Source: Clostridium bornimense
GTDB taxonomy: Bacteria > Bacillota > Clostridia > Clostridiales > Clostridiaceae
Direction: 5' to 3'
Assembly: GCF_000577895.1 (NCBI RefSeq)
Contig: NZ_HG917868.1
Location: 1,116,001 to 1,180,000, forward strand
Length of the DNA: 64,000 nucleotides
A program made the translations under genes and the position numbers. Shown piece by piece: positions 1 to 8,955 of the stretch (position 1 is its first letter; the number at the start of each line of letters is the position of its first letter). Below the pieces are notes generated by a model that ran no database searches, was not told the DNA's origin, and saw nothing but the letters and a program-made list of their open reading frames with translations.

Positions 1-299
1 AAGATTATAGTATATCAATAGAAGATATGGATCATGAAAAGCCTTTATATTTTAGTCCTGATAGTGATTTAATTAAGATATTACAAAAGGTATACACAGA
101 ATACACTGGAGAAGAAGCAACACTTTTAAGTATAGGTGGAGGAACTTATGCAAAGACTATGGATAATATAGTAGCATTCGGACCAATATTCCCAGGAAAA
201 CCAGATTTGGATCATCAACCAAATGAATGTATGGAAATAGAAGATCTTATGATGTGTGCGAAAATATATGCAAAAGCAATTTATGAACTAGCAAAATAA
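1..299 (+). CDS. pepV: Dipeptidase PepV, C-terminal fragment (5' truncated)
   Basis: The reading frame is open from the window edge, so this is the last ~99 residues of a longer protein. The tail has the signature of M20-family PepV/Sapep dipeptidases: a GGGTYAK segment followed by NIVAFGPIFPG and DLDHQPNE, then a C-terminal helix rich in Ala and Tyr. PepV enzymes are zinc-dependent cytoplasmic peptidases that split dipeptides after oligopeptide uptake. In the family the HQPNE stretch belongs to the metal/substrate site. The catalytic N-terminal half lies outside the window. The gene is followed after 48 nt by a small membrane peptide gene that may be co-transcribed. Family assignment is fairly secure; substrate range is not readable. 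Confidence 0.85.
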   Translation, partial: DYSISIEDMDHEKPLYFSPDSDLIKILQKVYTEYTGEEATLLSIGGGTYAKTMDNIVAFGPIFPGKPDLDHQPNECMEIEDLMMCAKIYAKAIYELAK

Positions 300-347
300 T
301 GTTTAAAAGTGCTTTACAATAAAATGTTATGATAGGAGGAAATTTAA

Positions 348-485
348 ATGAAAAAGTTAAGAATTGCAGCTTTAGTTGGAGCAGTAGTAGTAACTGCAGC
401 TAGTGTGCTAATTAAGGATAAGGAAAATAGAAGTAAAGAAGAATATGGAAAAGTAAAGGGGATTCCGGAAGAACCAGCTAAATAG
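348..485 (+). CDS. 45-aa membrane-anchored peptide of unknown function
   Basis: A short gene with a good ribosome site (AGGAGG about 7 nt before the ATG). The product starts MKKLRIAALVGAVVVTAASV, a single hydrophobic segment (about residues 5-22), followed by a charged tail rich in Lys and Glu ending IPEEPAK. It reads as a signal-anchor micro-protein or small lipid-proximal peptide; no lipobox Cys is present. It lies 48 nt behind pepV on the same strand. Its stop codon is embedded in a perfect terminator hairpin, so coding end and transcript end coincide. No family was recognised. Confidence 0.65.
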   Translation: MKKLRIAALVGAVVVTAASVLIKDKENRSKEEYGKVKGIPEEPAK

Positions 486-497
486 CTGGTTTTTTTA
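472..497 (+). terminator. Terminator overlapping the stop codon of the 45-aa gene
   Basis: Perfect 8-bp stem AACCAGCT / AGCTGGTT with a 4-nt loop, followed directly by seven T residues. The stop codon (483-485) lies in the loop and the 3' arm. Confidence 0.85.
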
Positions 498-733
498 TTA
501 AGCATAAGTATATAATATTGTCAATTATATTGCGTAAAAGGCAAAAAAATACTCATAAACGATATAAAATATAAAGATAAATCCTTTGTGAGTTAAAAAA
601 GATAGGATAAGTAATATATATAGAAAAAATATTCGGATAATGCGATAATTTAAATATATTATTAAAGAGAATTATAATTTATTAAAAAATGTAACTAAGG
701 AAAAAGAAAAAGTCAGATAACTTTAAACTTATT
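498..733. other. AT-rich intergenic stretch, no gene seen
   Basis: Between the terminator of the 45-aa gene and the promoter of the cohesin-repeat gene there is no ORF with a ribosome site. The only structure noticed is a 7-bp inverted repeat (AAAGTCA at 709 and TGACTTT at 735) that overlaps the -35 element of the downstream promoter. No secretion-signal coding sequence that could belong to the next gene was found. Confidence 0.5.
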
Positions 734-763
734 TTGACTTTAGAATCTTTATAAAGATATGAT
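734..763 (+). promoter_or_regulatory. Sigma-A-type promoter of the cohesin-repeat gene
   Basis: TTGACT (734-739), 18-bp spacer, TATGAT (758-763). The expected transcript start near 770 leaves a leader of about 25 nt before the ATG at 796, containing the AGGAGA ribosome site (783-788). Confidence 0.6.
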
Positions 764-795
764 ATTTATTTAATTTGGAAATAGGAGAAATACAT

Positions 796-3700
796 ATGGA
801 TAATTTAAATATTTTAGATAAAAGTATTAATATGAATGATGAGATGATGGGGAAAAAAATATATATAGATCGAGATTGGATTGATATAGATAAAAGTGTA
901 GGTATAGTATCAGATGTAATAATCCATATGAATGCATATAGTATTTCTAAATTAATAGGTATAGAAGAAAACTTTAAAGTGTTATTAAGAAACAAAGATT
1001 ATGCTATAGTAGGTAATTCAATAGTTTTATATAAAGAGTTTATATCACTATTAGAAGAAGGAAAAAATACTCTTTCTTTTATATTTGATAATAATGAGGA
1101 AAGAAAAGTTTGTATAAATATTATTGAAGATAAAGATATAAGTTTGGACTTAATAATAGGAAAAGCTAATGGAGAAAGAGAAGATAGAATTGTAGTACCA
1201 ATAATGATTGAAGGTATAACAGAAAATGGACTAAATGCTTTTAATTTTTCTCTTTCATTTGATAATAATAGATTTAGTAATATAAAAATCTTCCCTGGTA
1301 GTATATGTGTCAATCCAGAAGTAACTTTATTTACTGATATTAATGAAGATAGTGGAACAATATCAATAATGTACTGTGATTCCGTGGGAGATGGAACTGA
1401 AGCAATATATAAAGATGGAATATTTATAGAATTAGAAATGAATATAAAAGAAGAAGCTCCATTTGGAGATAGTGAAATAAATATGAATCAAATAGGTATA
1501 TTTGCTGATATTAATGATTCACTATATAATCTAAAATTCCAATCAGGATTAATTACAGTAGATGGGCTAGTAAATGCAGAAATTCTTACACCTACAACTA
1601 CTTTTGATTTAAATGATTTTGTAGATGTTTATGTAGATATAATATTTAATGAAAATATTTTAGAAAAGATAATATTAGGTGATACTGTTCTAAAGGAAAA
1701 TGTAGATTATTTTATAAATAATGACAATGTAGTTTTAACAAAGGAATTCTTAAAGACTTTAGAAGAGGGACAAAAGGAATTTGTTTTCGAATTTGAAGAA
1801 TGTGAAGATATTTTATTATATGTTGATATTTTTAGAGGAAACAAGAAAATTAAAATTGAAATTAATGATGTTTCTGTAACAAAAGGTACATCAGTAGTAG
1901 CACCTGTAAGTATAGAAGGCGTAACAGAAGAAAAGCTAAGTGCTTTTAATTTTGCATTAAGTTATGACAATAATAAAATGAAAAATGTAGCAGTAGTGGC
2001 AAAAGATATATGTGTAAATCCTGATGTGACATTATTTTCTGACGTAAATGAAGATAAGGGAATAATATCAATAATGTACTGTGATTCTAAAGGTGATGGA
2101 AGTGAATCTATTTGCAAGGATGGTCCATTTATAGATATTGAATTTGATGTAGATAGTAACGTAGAAAATGATATAAGTAGTTTTGTAATAAGTGATTGCG
2201 GAGTATTTGTAGATACAGAGGATCAATTATATGATTTAAGATTTATTGGTGGAAATATTAATATTGAGAATGAGGGTAAAGATCCAGAGTTAATTACAGA
2301 AGCAATAGAGGTAGATATGGATAATCTCAATGATATAGAAGTAAAATTGGACTTCAATGGTAATAGTTTAGTATCCATAAGTGATGGTAATAGTAAATTA
2401 GAGAATAATAAGGACTATGTTATCAAAGATAAAAGTGTTATTCTTAGTAAAGGATACTTAAAATCATTAAATATAGGTACAACACCTCTTATATTTCAAT
2501 TTACTTATGGACAAAATAAAATATTAATGATTAATGTAAATAAATCAGTAGAGAATCTTCAGTTATCAATTGGATCATCTAAAGGAAAACATGGAGAAAA
2601 AGTTATATTACCAATTAGTCTTAGTGGAGTAACAGAGAATAAATTAGGAACAATTAATTTTTCAATTAAGTATAATACAGATAAATTTGAAAATATAAAT
2701 GTTATACCTAGAGAATTATGTATTAATCCAGAATCAACATTATTTGCAGATATAAATAGAGATAGTGGAATAATAGTTATTCGTTATTTTGACACTTCAG
2801 GAACAGGAATGGAAGCTATATCAGAAGATGGTGTATTTATTGATTTAGAAATGGATATTTGTAAAAATGCTGAAGTTGGAGTTGAATCAATAAAATTAAG
2901 TAGATTAGGTATTTTCGCTGATATGAATAATTCATTATATGAAATCAATGTAAAAGCAGGATTAGTAAATATATTAGAAGGAGAAGTTGAGAATAAGGAA
3001 ATAGTTAATGATAGATTAGAAATGAATGTAGATAATAATTCTAATAAGTCATTAGATTTGAATGTATGTTCTGTTTTAGGAAAGCAAGGATCAAGGGTAA
3101 CAGTACCTGTTATTTTTAAAGGTATAACCGATGAAAAGTTAAGTGCTTTTAATTTTTCATTAAAATATGATAATAGTAAGTTTGAAAATGTTAAGGTTAT
3201 TTCACAAGGATCATGTATAAATCCAGAGGAAACATTATTTTCAGGGGTAAATAATGAGGCCGGCATTATATCTATCATGTACTGTGATTCTACCGGAACA
3301 GGAATAGATTCTATTGCACAGGATGGTGTTTTTCTAAATTTAGAATTTGATATAAAAGGAAATTCAGAAATAGGAGTAAGTGACATAACTTTAAATAAAT
3401 TAGGTGTATTTACTGATGCTAAAGGTGGATTGTATGATGTTAATTTTATAGGTGGGTCTATTTCTATACTAAAATCTCAAGATAAGGACTCAACTATAAA
3501 TAAAAGCGTTGATAAGTTCGATAAAGAAGATCCTTTTGATGTAATCGTAGATATGAATCTAAATGGTAATAATTTAGTTCATATAATGAATAGAGATGAG
3601 ATTTTATTAAAGGGAAGAGATTATTTAGTTAAGGGTGAAACTGTAATAATAACTAAAGAATATTTGGACATATTGCCACTAGGAGATGAAGTATTAACTT

Positions 3701-4479
3701 TTAAATTTAGTTCAGGAAAAGATCAAGTTCTTATGGTAAACATTGATCAAAGTAAGCCGAAGTTAGTGAATGCGGAAATAAATATAAATTCATCAGTTTT
3801 TGATTTAGCAAGTCCATTAGAAATTCCTATTAAGGTGTTGTTAAATGGTAATTGCTTTAGAGATATAAAACATGGTGCATTAACTTTAAATGAAGGAAAA
3901 GACTATATTTTAGAAGGAAATACAATTGTTTTAACTAAAAGATATCTAGAATCTATGGATGTTGGTGTGAAATTATTAAATATAAACTTCACATCAGGAC
4001 AAACTATACCTTTTACTATCAATGTTATTAATAGTATGGAGGATGAAGGGAAGTTTTCTATTAATGTAGCTTCAATAGAAGCAAAAGCTGGAGACATAAT
4101 CACTATACCAGTGTATGTGAGAGGAACTCCTAAACAAGGGGTAGAAGCATTTGACTTTAGACTAAGTTATGAAGGACAATTTTTAGATGTTATTGATGTA
4201 AAATCTGGAGAAGTTGTAGTTAATGCAGATAAAAATTTAAAGTATTATTCAAATGCGAAGAGACATTTAATTTATGTAACTTATATTGATTATGAATGCC
4301 TAGGAAATGATGCAATACAATATGATGGAGTGTTACTTTATGTAACATTTAAGATAAAAGACGAGACGTCAAGGGGACCAGTTAAGGTAGAACCTAATAA
4401 TGATGATCCTGTATTTTCAGATTTTGATGGTAATAATTATGACTTTGATTTCAATGGAGGTGTAATAACTGTAATATAG
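796..4479 (+). CDS. Multi-cohesin / X2-module repeat protein without a signal peptide
   Basis: A 1227-aa protein built only from two alternating module types. By eye the order is X2 (about 20-113), cohesin (115-256), X2 (261-345), cohesin (353-490), X2 (497-580), cohesin (589-725), cohesin (753-890), X2 (912-982), X2 (989-1075), cohesin (1087-1227). X2 modules carry the KDYxxxxxxVxLxKxYL pattern; the first four cohesins share CxNPExTLF and (M)YCDSxGxG signatures. Cohesins bind dockerins in cellulosomes and in some clostridial glycosidase complexes. The ATG at 796 was chosen because AGGAGA lies 7 nt upstream; a TTG at 775 would add seven residues. A stop at 760-762 blocks any longer N-terminus. 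There is no signal peptide, membrane segment, dockerin, SLH or sortase motif, so export is unexplained. No dockerin protein was seen in the window. Confidence 0.85.
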   Translation: MDNLNILDKSINMNDEMMGKKIYIDRDWIDIDKSVGIVSDVIIHMNAYSISKLIGIEENFKVLLRNKDYAIVGNSIVLYKEFISLLEEGKNTLSFIFDNNEERKVCINIIEDKDISLDLIIGKANGEREDRIVVPIMIEGITENGLNAFNFSLSFDNNRFSNIKIFPGSICVNPEVTLFTDINEDSGTISIMYCDSVGDGTEAIYKDGIFIELEMNIKEEAPFGDSEINMNQIGIFADINDSLYNLKFQSGLITVDGLVNAEILTPTTTFDLNDFVDVYVDIIFNENILEKIILGDTVLKENVDYFINNDNVVLTKEFLKTLEEGQKEFVFEFEECEDILLYVDIFRGNKKIKIEINDVSVTKGTSVVAPVSIEGVTEEKLSAFNFALSYDNNKMKNVAVVAKDICVNPDVTLFSDVNEDKGIISIMYCDSKGDGSESICKDGPFIDIEFDVDSNVENDISSFVISDCGVFVDTEDQLYDLRFIGGNINIENEGKDPELITEAIEVDMDNLNDIEVKLDFNGNSLVSISDGNSKLENNKDYVIKDKSVILSKGYLKSLNIGTTPLIFQFTYGQNKILMINVNKSVENLQLSIGSSKGKHGEKVILPISLSGVTENKLGTINFSIKYNTDKFENINVIPRELCINPESTLFADINRDSGIIVIRYFDTSGTGMEAISEDGVFIDLEMDICKNAEVGVESIKLSRLGIFADMNNSLYEINVKAGLVNILEGEVENKEIVNDRLEMNVDNNSNKSLDLNVCSVLGKQGSRVTVPVIFKGITDEKLSAFNFSLKYDNSKFENVKVISQGSCINPEETLFSGVNNEAGIISIMYCDSTGTGIDSIAQDGVFLNLEFDIKGNSEIGVSDITLNKLGVFTDAKGGLYDVNFIGGSISILKSQDKDSTINKSVDKFDKEDPFDVIVDMNLNGNNLVHIMNRDEILLKGRDYLVKGETVIITKEYLDILPLGDEVLTFKFSSGKDQVLMVNIDQSKPKLVNAEININSSVFDLASPLEIPIKVLLNGNCFRDIKHGALTLNEGKDYILEGNTIVLTKRYLESMDVGVKLLNINFTSGQTIPFTINVINSMEDEGKFSINVASIEAKAGDIITIPVYVRGTPKQGVEAFDFRLSYEGQFLDVIDVKSGEVVVNADKNLKYYSNAKRHLIYVTYIDYECLGNDAIQYDGVLLYVTFKIKDETSRGPVKVEPNNDDPVFSDFDGNNYDFDFNGGVITVI

Positions 4480-4552
4480 TATTAAAAAGATGATATAAAA
4501 TTACATAGCCCCAAATGCCAGAGTCATTATATAAAAAGGTTAATTTAAAAAT

Positions 4553-4600
4553 GGGATCTCGCAATTGACGATTAAATTTCGTGAGCGAGATCCCTTTTTT
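4553..4600. terminator. Bidirectional terminator between the cohesin gene and the kinase
   Basis: Perfect 10-bp stem GGGATCTCGC (4553-4562) / GCGAGATCCC (4585-4594) followed by six T; on the minus strand it is followed by ATTTTT. It can serve both convergent genes. The loop carries a GATTAAATTTCGT-type inner sequence that recurs in other hairpins of this window. Confidence 0.85.
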
Positions 4601-4629
4601 AATTCCTAATAAAAAAGAATTTTTTACTA

Positions 4630-5982
4630 TTATAGATTTATTATTAGTTCTTGAGAAAATATACAATTTTCTATTTTAGTATTTAATATAACATTTTTAT
4701 AATCTCTATTTATAATTTCTCTTACGGTTTTTAGTCCTATGCCATGTCCATCACCTTTAGTAGAAAAATCTTTTTCGTAGATTTTATAAACAGGAGGTGT
4801 ATCAGGAAGACAAGAATTTCTAACAATAAATATAATACTATCATCGGTTTTTATACCAGCGAAGTGAAGAGATTTCTTTTCACATAAATCTGCTGCTTCT
4901 ATAGCATTATCCAAAAGTATACCTATAATTCTACATATATCAATAGTATTCATAGGTATATTATCAATGTCATCTATTAATTCAATTCTAGTTTCAATAT
5001 TGTGGGACTGAGATGTAATTAATTTTGATGATAATAGCGCTTTTAATGGACTTGTTTTAATATGTTGCAATAAGGATAAGTTTTTATTTTTAGTAACATG
5101 TTTTCCTGTCTCAGGAAGGAGATCTTTATTATAAAATTCTTTTAAGCCATTAAGGTCGCCTTCGTCAATATATCCACCTAGTGTAAGAAGAATATTGATA
5201 TAATCATGTTTAAACTTTCTTAAATCGGTAGAAACATTTTCTAACAAGTCTGTATACTCTTTCAATTGAGAATATTCTTTTTCTTTATACTCTTGTTCAA
5301 ACATATTTTTAATTGCCTTCGTTACAGAATAAAGCATTGTTAAACATACTGTAGACAAAAATATAATTAGAATCATGTGAAGTGAGATACTTCTGCTGTC
5401 CCAATTTGGAAGAAGATATCCACATAAATAAATATAAATTAAAAATATACCTAGCATTGTAGCTAAGACAAAAATTGATAGAAAACCTATCTGTCCATAT
5501 TTCTTAAAATTAATATATTTTTTACTCATTTTTAATGCTACTATTCTAAAAATTAGACTTATAATAGTTGTTGTAAATAGTATCGCTATACCTATTATAG
5601 AGTATAAGGGATAGTTGTTAGATAGTCCTTCATACTCAATATTAAATACAACTATTGTTATAGCACCAACAATTCCGTCACTAATCATATTACTGATTAA
5701 TATGAAAATAGATGTTATCAAAGCATAAGTAAGATTTCTATATACTATAAAAATATAAATTAATACACTTGCTATTAAATATGATGAACTCAGGTTACAG
5801 AAGAAAAATGAACCTGATGTAGATTTATACATTACTGTTAATGCTAGTACACAGTAATTAAGAAATGTATAAATCACTAAAGCTCTAATATTATTTTTAA
5901 CAAAACATAAATTAGCAACTGGTAATACTATCATAAGAGATAATATCAGTGGATAGAGCATATTAAAAACTAAAGCATGCAT
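4630..5982 (-). CDS. AgrC/VirS-like sensor histidine kinase (GHKL type)
   Basis: A 450-aa membrane kinase. The first ~220 residues form six or seven hydrophobic helices with almost no extracellular domain, as in peptide-sensing AgrC-type kinases. A cytoplasmic part follows with the phospho-acceptor helix FKHDYIN (His259) and a C-terminal GHKL ATPase with an N box (LLDNAIEAAD) and a GHGIGLKTV glycine box. It overlaps the regulator gene by 13 nt, so the pair is translated as a unit. The start at 5982 was kept because the next Met lacks a ribosome site. No agrB or agrD-like gene is nearby, so the signal is unknown. It should phosphorylate the adjacent LytTR regulator. Confidence 0.85.
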   Translation of the reverse strand: MHALVFNMLYPLILSLMIVLPVANLCFVKNNIRALVIYTFLNYCVLALTVMYKSTSGSFFFCNLSSSYLIASVLIYIFIVYRNLTYALITSIFILISNMISDGIVGAITIVVFNIEYEGLSNNYPLYSIIGIAILFTTTIISLIFRIVALKMSKKYINFKKYGQIGFLSIFVLATMLGIFLIYIYLCGYLLPNWDSRSISLHMILIIFLSTVCLTMLYSVTKAIKNMFEQEYKEKEYSQLKEYTDLLENVSTDLRKFKHDYINILLTLGGYIDEGDLNGLKEFYNKDLLPETGKHVTKNKNLSLLQHIKTSPLKALLSSKLITSQSHNIETRIELIDDIDNIPMNTIDICRIIGILLDNAIEAADLCEKKSLHFAGIKTDDSIIFIVRNSCLPDTPPVYKIYEKDFSTKGDGHGIGLKTVREIINRDYKNVILNTKIENCIFSQELIINL

Positions 5983-6704
5983 TTCTTTAACAATCCCTTC
6001 AAGTATCTAGAAGATACATAGCATATCTCTCCATTTATCATATTAATAATAAGTTGATCTTTATCTATTGATTTTATTTTTTTTGTATTGACAATATAAG
6101 ATCTGTGAGGTTTATAGAAATCTGATGATAATTTTGTTTCTATATCCTTTAATGAACCATAAAATTCAGAATGACCACTAGTGGTATGAATACGTATTTT
6201 ATGCTCTTTGCTAGAAGTTTCAAAAAATAGTATATCATCCATATCGAAGAATGTTATATTATTACCAATATTTATAGGGATAGTATTGGTATTTTGAACT
6301 TTAATATTCTTCAAATCATTGAATGCTTCATTTATACAATCTACAATCCTATCTTTTATCATATTAGTGTCAGCTTTTATTATAAAATCCATAGCACGAA
6401 CTTTATATTGAAAAGTTAATAGCGTAAGTTCGGCATGAGAAGTTAAAAATACAATGTAACCCATTGGATCATGTTGTCTCAAAATTTTAGATAATTCTAG
6501 TCCATTTATGTTACTTTGGAGATCTATATCTAAAAAATAAATAAAATTCTGTGATTTAGAATCTTGTACATATTGAATTACTTCGTTAGGATTATTAGTA
6601 GATAATGCAATTTTAATGTGAGCACTTCTTACTTCATTTTCAATAATACTTTCTAAGTTTTTTCTTTGAGTAGTGTTATCTTCACAAATTATAATATCAA
6701 GCAT
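5970..6704 (-). CDS. LytTR-family response regulator (AgrA/VirR type)
   Basis: A 244-aa regulator with an N-terminal receiver domain (about 1-125; acidic pocket at Glu8-Asp9, phospho-acceptor Asp59 in YFLDIDLQ) and a C-terminal LytTR DNA-binding domain (about 140-244, with FFETSSKEHKIRIHT and KPHRSYIVNTKKI). Members of this class activate virulence, bacteriocin or quorum-regulated genes by binding paired direct repeats. It is first in the two-gene operon with the kinase; an AGGGGGA ribosome site precedes its ATG. The target genes cannot be told from the window. Confidence 0.9.
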   Translation of the reverse strand: MLDIIICEDNTTQRKNLESIIENEVRSAHIKIALSTNNPNEVIQYVQDSKSQNFIYFLDIDLQSNINGLELSKILRQHDPMGYIVFLTSHAELTLLTFQYKVRAMDFIIKADTNMIKDRIVDCINEAFNDLKNIKVQNTNTIPINIGNNITFFDMDDILFFETSSKEHKIRIHTTSGHSEFYGSLKDIETKLSSDFYKPHRSYIVNTKKIKSIDKDQLIINMINGEICYVSSRYLKGLLKKCML

Positions 6705-7037
6705 AATATCCCCCTAAACAACATAGTTAATATAATAATTATACCATGAATGTTGAAAAATGTTTATAATTTAATTATTTTGTAATTATTATAAGAGTTT
6801 TTTTGGATTTTGTAGAAAATATATGTTATCATAAAAGATTTATACAAAAGTGAATTAATTATTAAATTAGTATAAATAAAATTTAGCATCAATATGAAAA
6901 AATAAAGAAAAAATGTTTATAATAATTTACTTTTTTTTCAATAGTTCTATTTCAATAATTTATAATAAATTTTTTTAAAAATAATATAAAAAGTTTTTAA
7001 TAGTATTTTAATAATATCTTGCTAATAATTACAAAGT

Positions 7038-7080
7038 TATAGTTATATGTGATATTTTCAATAAATTAAATATAACTATA
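7038..7080. repeat. 11-bp inverted repeat, possible operator
   Basis: TATAGTTATAT (7038-7048) and its exact reverse complement ATATAACTATA (7070-7080), separated by 21 nt, lie about midway between two divergent transcription units. The composition is almost pure A+T, so chance is possible. Confidence 0.35.
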
Positions 7081-7225
7081 GAAATTATCGAATGAAAGAA
7101 GAAAATATGAAGAGTATAATGTATATAATTTTGTAGTTTTTATAGTATTTTACATAATAAAATTTATAGTATATATCAAGCTATTACCGTTATAATATAT
7201 AGTTAATTTAAGCATATTATAAGTT

Positions 7226-7255
7226 TTGACAGGAAATAATAGACTGTGATACCAT
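7226..7255 (+). promoter_or_regulatory. Candidate promoter of the DUF368 gene
   Basis: TTGACA (7226-7231) with an 18-bp spacer to TACCAT (7250-7255). The -35 is consensus; the -10 is weak. It lies 33 nt before the ATG at 7288. Confidence 0.5.
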
Positions 7256-7287
7256 AATAAAAATTTGTAATAGATTGGAGGATATAG

Positions 7288-8085
7288 ATGCAGTTTTGGG
7301 CTAACTTTTTTAAAGGGATAGCTATAAGTATTTCACAGATTGTGCCAGGGGTTAGTGGTGGAACTATAGCGATGATATTAGGAATATACGATAAACTTAT
7401 ACATGCAGTAAATAATATTGTTAAGGATTTTAAAAATCAGTATAGGATTTTACTAGAGGTCGGATTAGGAGCTATAATAGGGATATTTTTATTTAGTAAC
7501 ATGGTAAAAAAACTACTTGATAATTATCCTATACCATTAGGCTATTTTTTTATTGGTGTTATTTTAGGTGGAGCACCATTGATGTATAAAAAAGCTACAG
7601 AAAAACAAAGAAGTAAAAGAGGAATTATATTTTTGATATTGGGTATAATTGCTGTAATGCTAATGAGTGGTAATTATAAAAGTAATTCAGAGTTAATAAC
7701 CTCACTGACAATAGTTAATTTTATATGGTTATTTATAGGAGGTTTTATAATTGCTATAGCATTAATACTGCCAGGAATAAGTGGGTCCTTTATGTTGTTA
7801 ATATTAGGATTATATAATACTGTAATTAATTCTATAACAGAATTTAATATACCTATTTTGATTCCGATAGTATTAGGTGGACTAGTAGGAACTATAGCTA
7901 CAGCTAAAGCTATTGACAAACTTTTAAATAAGTTTCCAAATGAGACTTATATGATTATTTTAGGATTTATATTAGGATCTATAGTTGAGGTTTTTCCTGG
8001 ATTTAATGGTCTTGAAAGTATAGTAGGTATTATATTAGGTATAATAGGTTTCTTATTTATTTATTTTATTAGTAAAAATGAATAA
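7288..8085 (+). CDS. popT: DUF368 membrane protein, PopT-type undecaprenyl-phosphate transporter
   Basis: A 265-aa polytopic membrane protein with the hallmark internal repeat of the DUF368 family: QIVPGVSGGTIAMILGIYD near residue 18 and LILPGISGSFMLLILGLYN near residue 160. DUF368 proteins (PopT) have been shown to recycle the undecaprenyl-phosphate carrier across the cytoplasmic membrane for wall-polymer synthesis. Length and the paired PGxSG motifs fit the family. TTGGAGGA lies 7 nt before the ATG. The neighbouring DUF3793 gene is 80 nt downstream and may share the transcript. Family membership is clear; transport activity is inferred from the family. Confidence 0.85.
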   Translation: MQFWANFFKGIAISISQIVPGVSGGTIAMILGIYDKLIHAVNNIVKDFKNQYRILLEVGLGAIIGIFLFSNMVKKLLDNYPIPLGYFFIGVILGGAPLMYKKATEKQRSKRGIIFLILGIIAVMLMSGNYKSNSELITSLTIVNFIWLFIGGFIIAIALILPGISGSFMLLILGLYNTVINSITEFNIPILIPIVLGGLVGTIATAKAIDKLLNKFPNETYMIILGFILGSIVEVFPGFNGLESIVGIILGIIGFLFIYFISKNE

Positions 8086-8165
8086 TTTTAATTAGATAAA
8101 TTTTAGTATTTTTGCAGATAATATATTTCATAGAAAGATTCTTATAGCTAAAATGGAGAATTTAT

Positions 8166-8780
8166 ATGGAATATATAGAATTTTTAAAGAAATTAACATT
8201 AATGAGTAGAAAAGAGTACATAGAATATTTGCTATTATATAAGACATGTTTAGTAATATCAGAAGTAAAGCCAGCTGTAACAATAGCATTTAGTAAAATA
8301 AAAAATAATCAATATGAAGACTGGTGTAAATTTGGTATTAACTTTTTAGATACAGTATCTTTGGATTATATGGTTTTACGAGATAAAGAAGATATTATAA
8401 TACTGATGATATATAATAAAAAATTATTAGAAGAAGTAATAAATGAAAAAGAAAATAAAAGTTTTTTAAAGGAGTTTGGATATTATAGTATTAATTTAGA
8501 ATCAAATTTAAAAATTTTAAAGAATAGATATGATAAGTATAATTGTCCTCATGAAATTGGAATCTTTTTAGGAATTCCAGTTGAAGAAGTAAGAGCTTTT
8601 ATTATAAGTACTGATAATAATTATATTGAATCAAGATATTGGAAGGTGTTTGTAGATCGTAAAAAATCTACAGATATATTTAAAAGATATGATTTTATAC
8701 GTAAGTATACTATAAGTAGTATCATTAACGGTTTTTCATTATATAAAGTAGTATCATTAATTAAAGAAAATCTATACTAA
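8166..8780 (+). CDS. DUF3793 family protein
   Basis: A 204-aa soluble protein. The segment NCPHEIGIFLGIPVEEVRAF (about residues 136-155) is the recognisable core of the DUF3793 family found in Firmicutes; the upstream part contains a conserved KP(A) turn and a predicted alpha/beta fold. Function is unknown; members are often found near metal- or stress-related genes, but no such link is visible here. No strong ribosome site precedes the ATG (GGAGAA is at a plausible distance). A terminator overlaps its stop codon. Confidence 0.75.
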   Translation: MEYIEFLKKLTLMSRKEYIEYLLLYKTCLVISEVKPAVTIAFSKIKNNQYEDWCKFGINFLDTVSLDYMVLRDKEDIIILMIYNKKLLEEVINEKENKSFLKEFGYYSINLESNLKILKNRYDKYNCPHEIGIFLGIPVEEVRAFIISTDNNYIESRYWKVFVDRKKSTDIFKRYDFIRKYTISSIINGFSLYKVVSLIKENLY

Positions 8781-8812
8781 CATAGATTGTATGTTAGTAT
8801 AGATTTTTTTTT
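8769..8812 (+). terminator. Terminator overlapping the DUF3793 stop codon
   Basis: Perfect 15-bp stem (8769-8783 with 8791-8805), 7-nt loop, followed by a run of T. The TAA stop (8778-8780) lies inside the 5' arm. Confidence 0.9.
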
Positions 8813-8955
8813 ATTTAGCATATTATGTAGTGAAAAAGATAAAATAGGAAAAAATATTATTGACTAATATATATAAAGTCATTATGATTAATCTTATATT
8901 AATTTGATAGGAAAACTATGAATAATATTTATAGATATTATAGGAGGAATAATTA

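Larger units (their letters stand above)
6705..7287. other. 583-bp divergent intergenic region
   Basis: Very AT-rich spacer between the divergent regulator operon and the DUF368 gene. No agrD-like peptide gene with a ribosome site was found on either strand. It contains an 11-bp inverted repeat at 7038-7080 and a promoter candidate at 7226-7255. Nothing else could be assigned. Confidence 0.5.

Noticed and set aside
775-795. Seven extra N-terminal residues of the cohesin-repeat protein from a TTG start
   Set aside because: No ribosome site precedes the TTG, while AGGAGA is correctly spaced before the ATG at 796; the extension would not create a signal peptide anyway.
2784-3386. 200-codon ORF on the minus strand, antisense to the cohesin-repeat gene
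   Set aside because: It is in antisense to a well-supported repeat gene; similar antisense ORFs appear opposite other modules because of repeated codon patterns, and it has no ribosome site.
4030-4479. C-terminal dockerin or anchor on the cohesin-repeat protein
   Set aside because: The last module is a fifth cohesin; no paired Ca-binding DxNxDG repeat and no LPxTG, SLH or hydrophobic tail follows.
7094-7138. Short ORF (MKEENMKSIMYIIL) as an AgrD-like peptide
   Set aside because: No ribosome site, no Cys or ring-forming motif, and no agrB neighbour.
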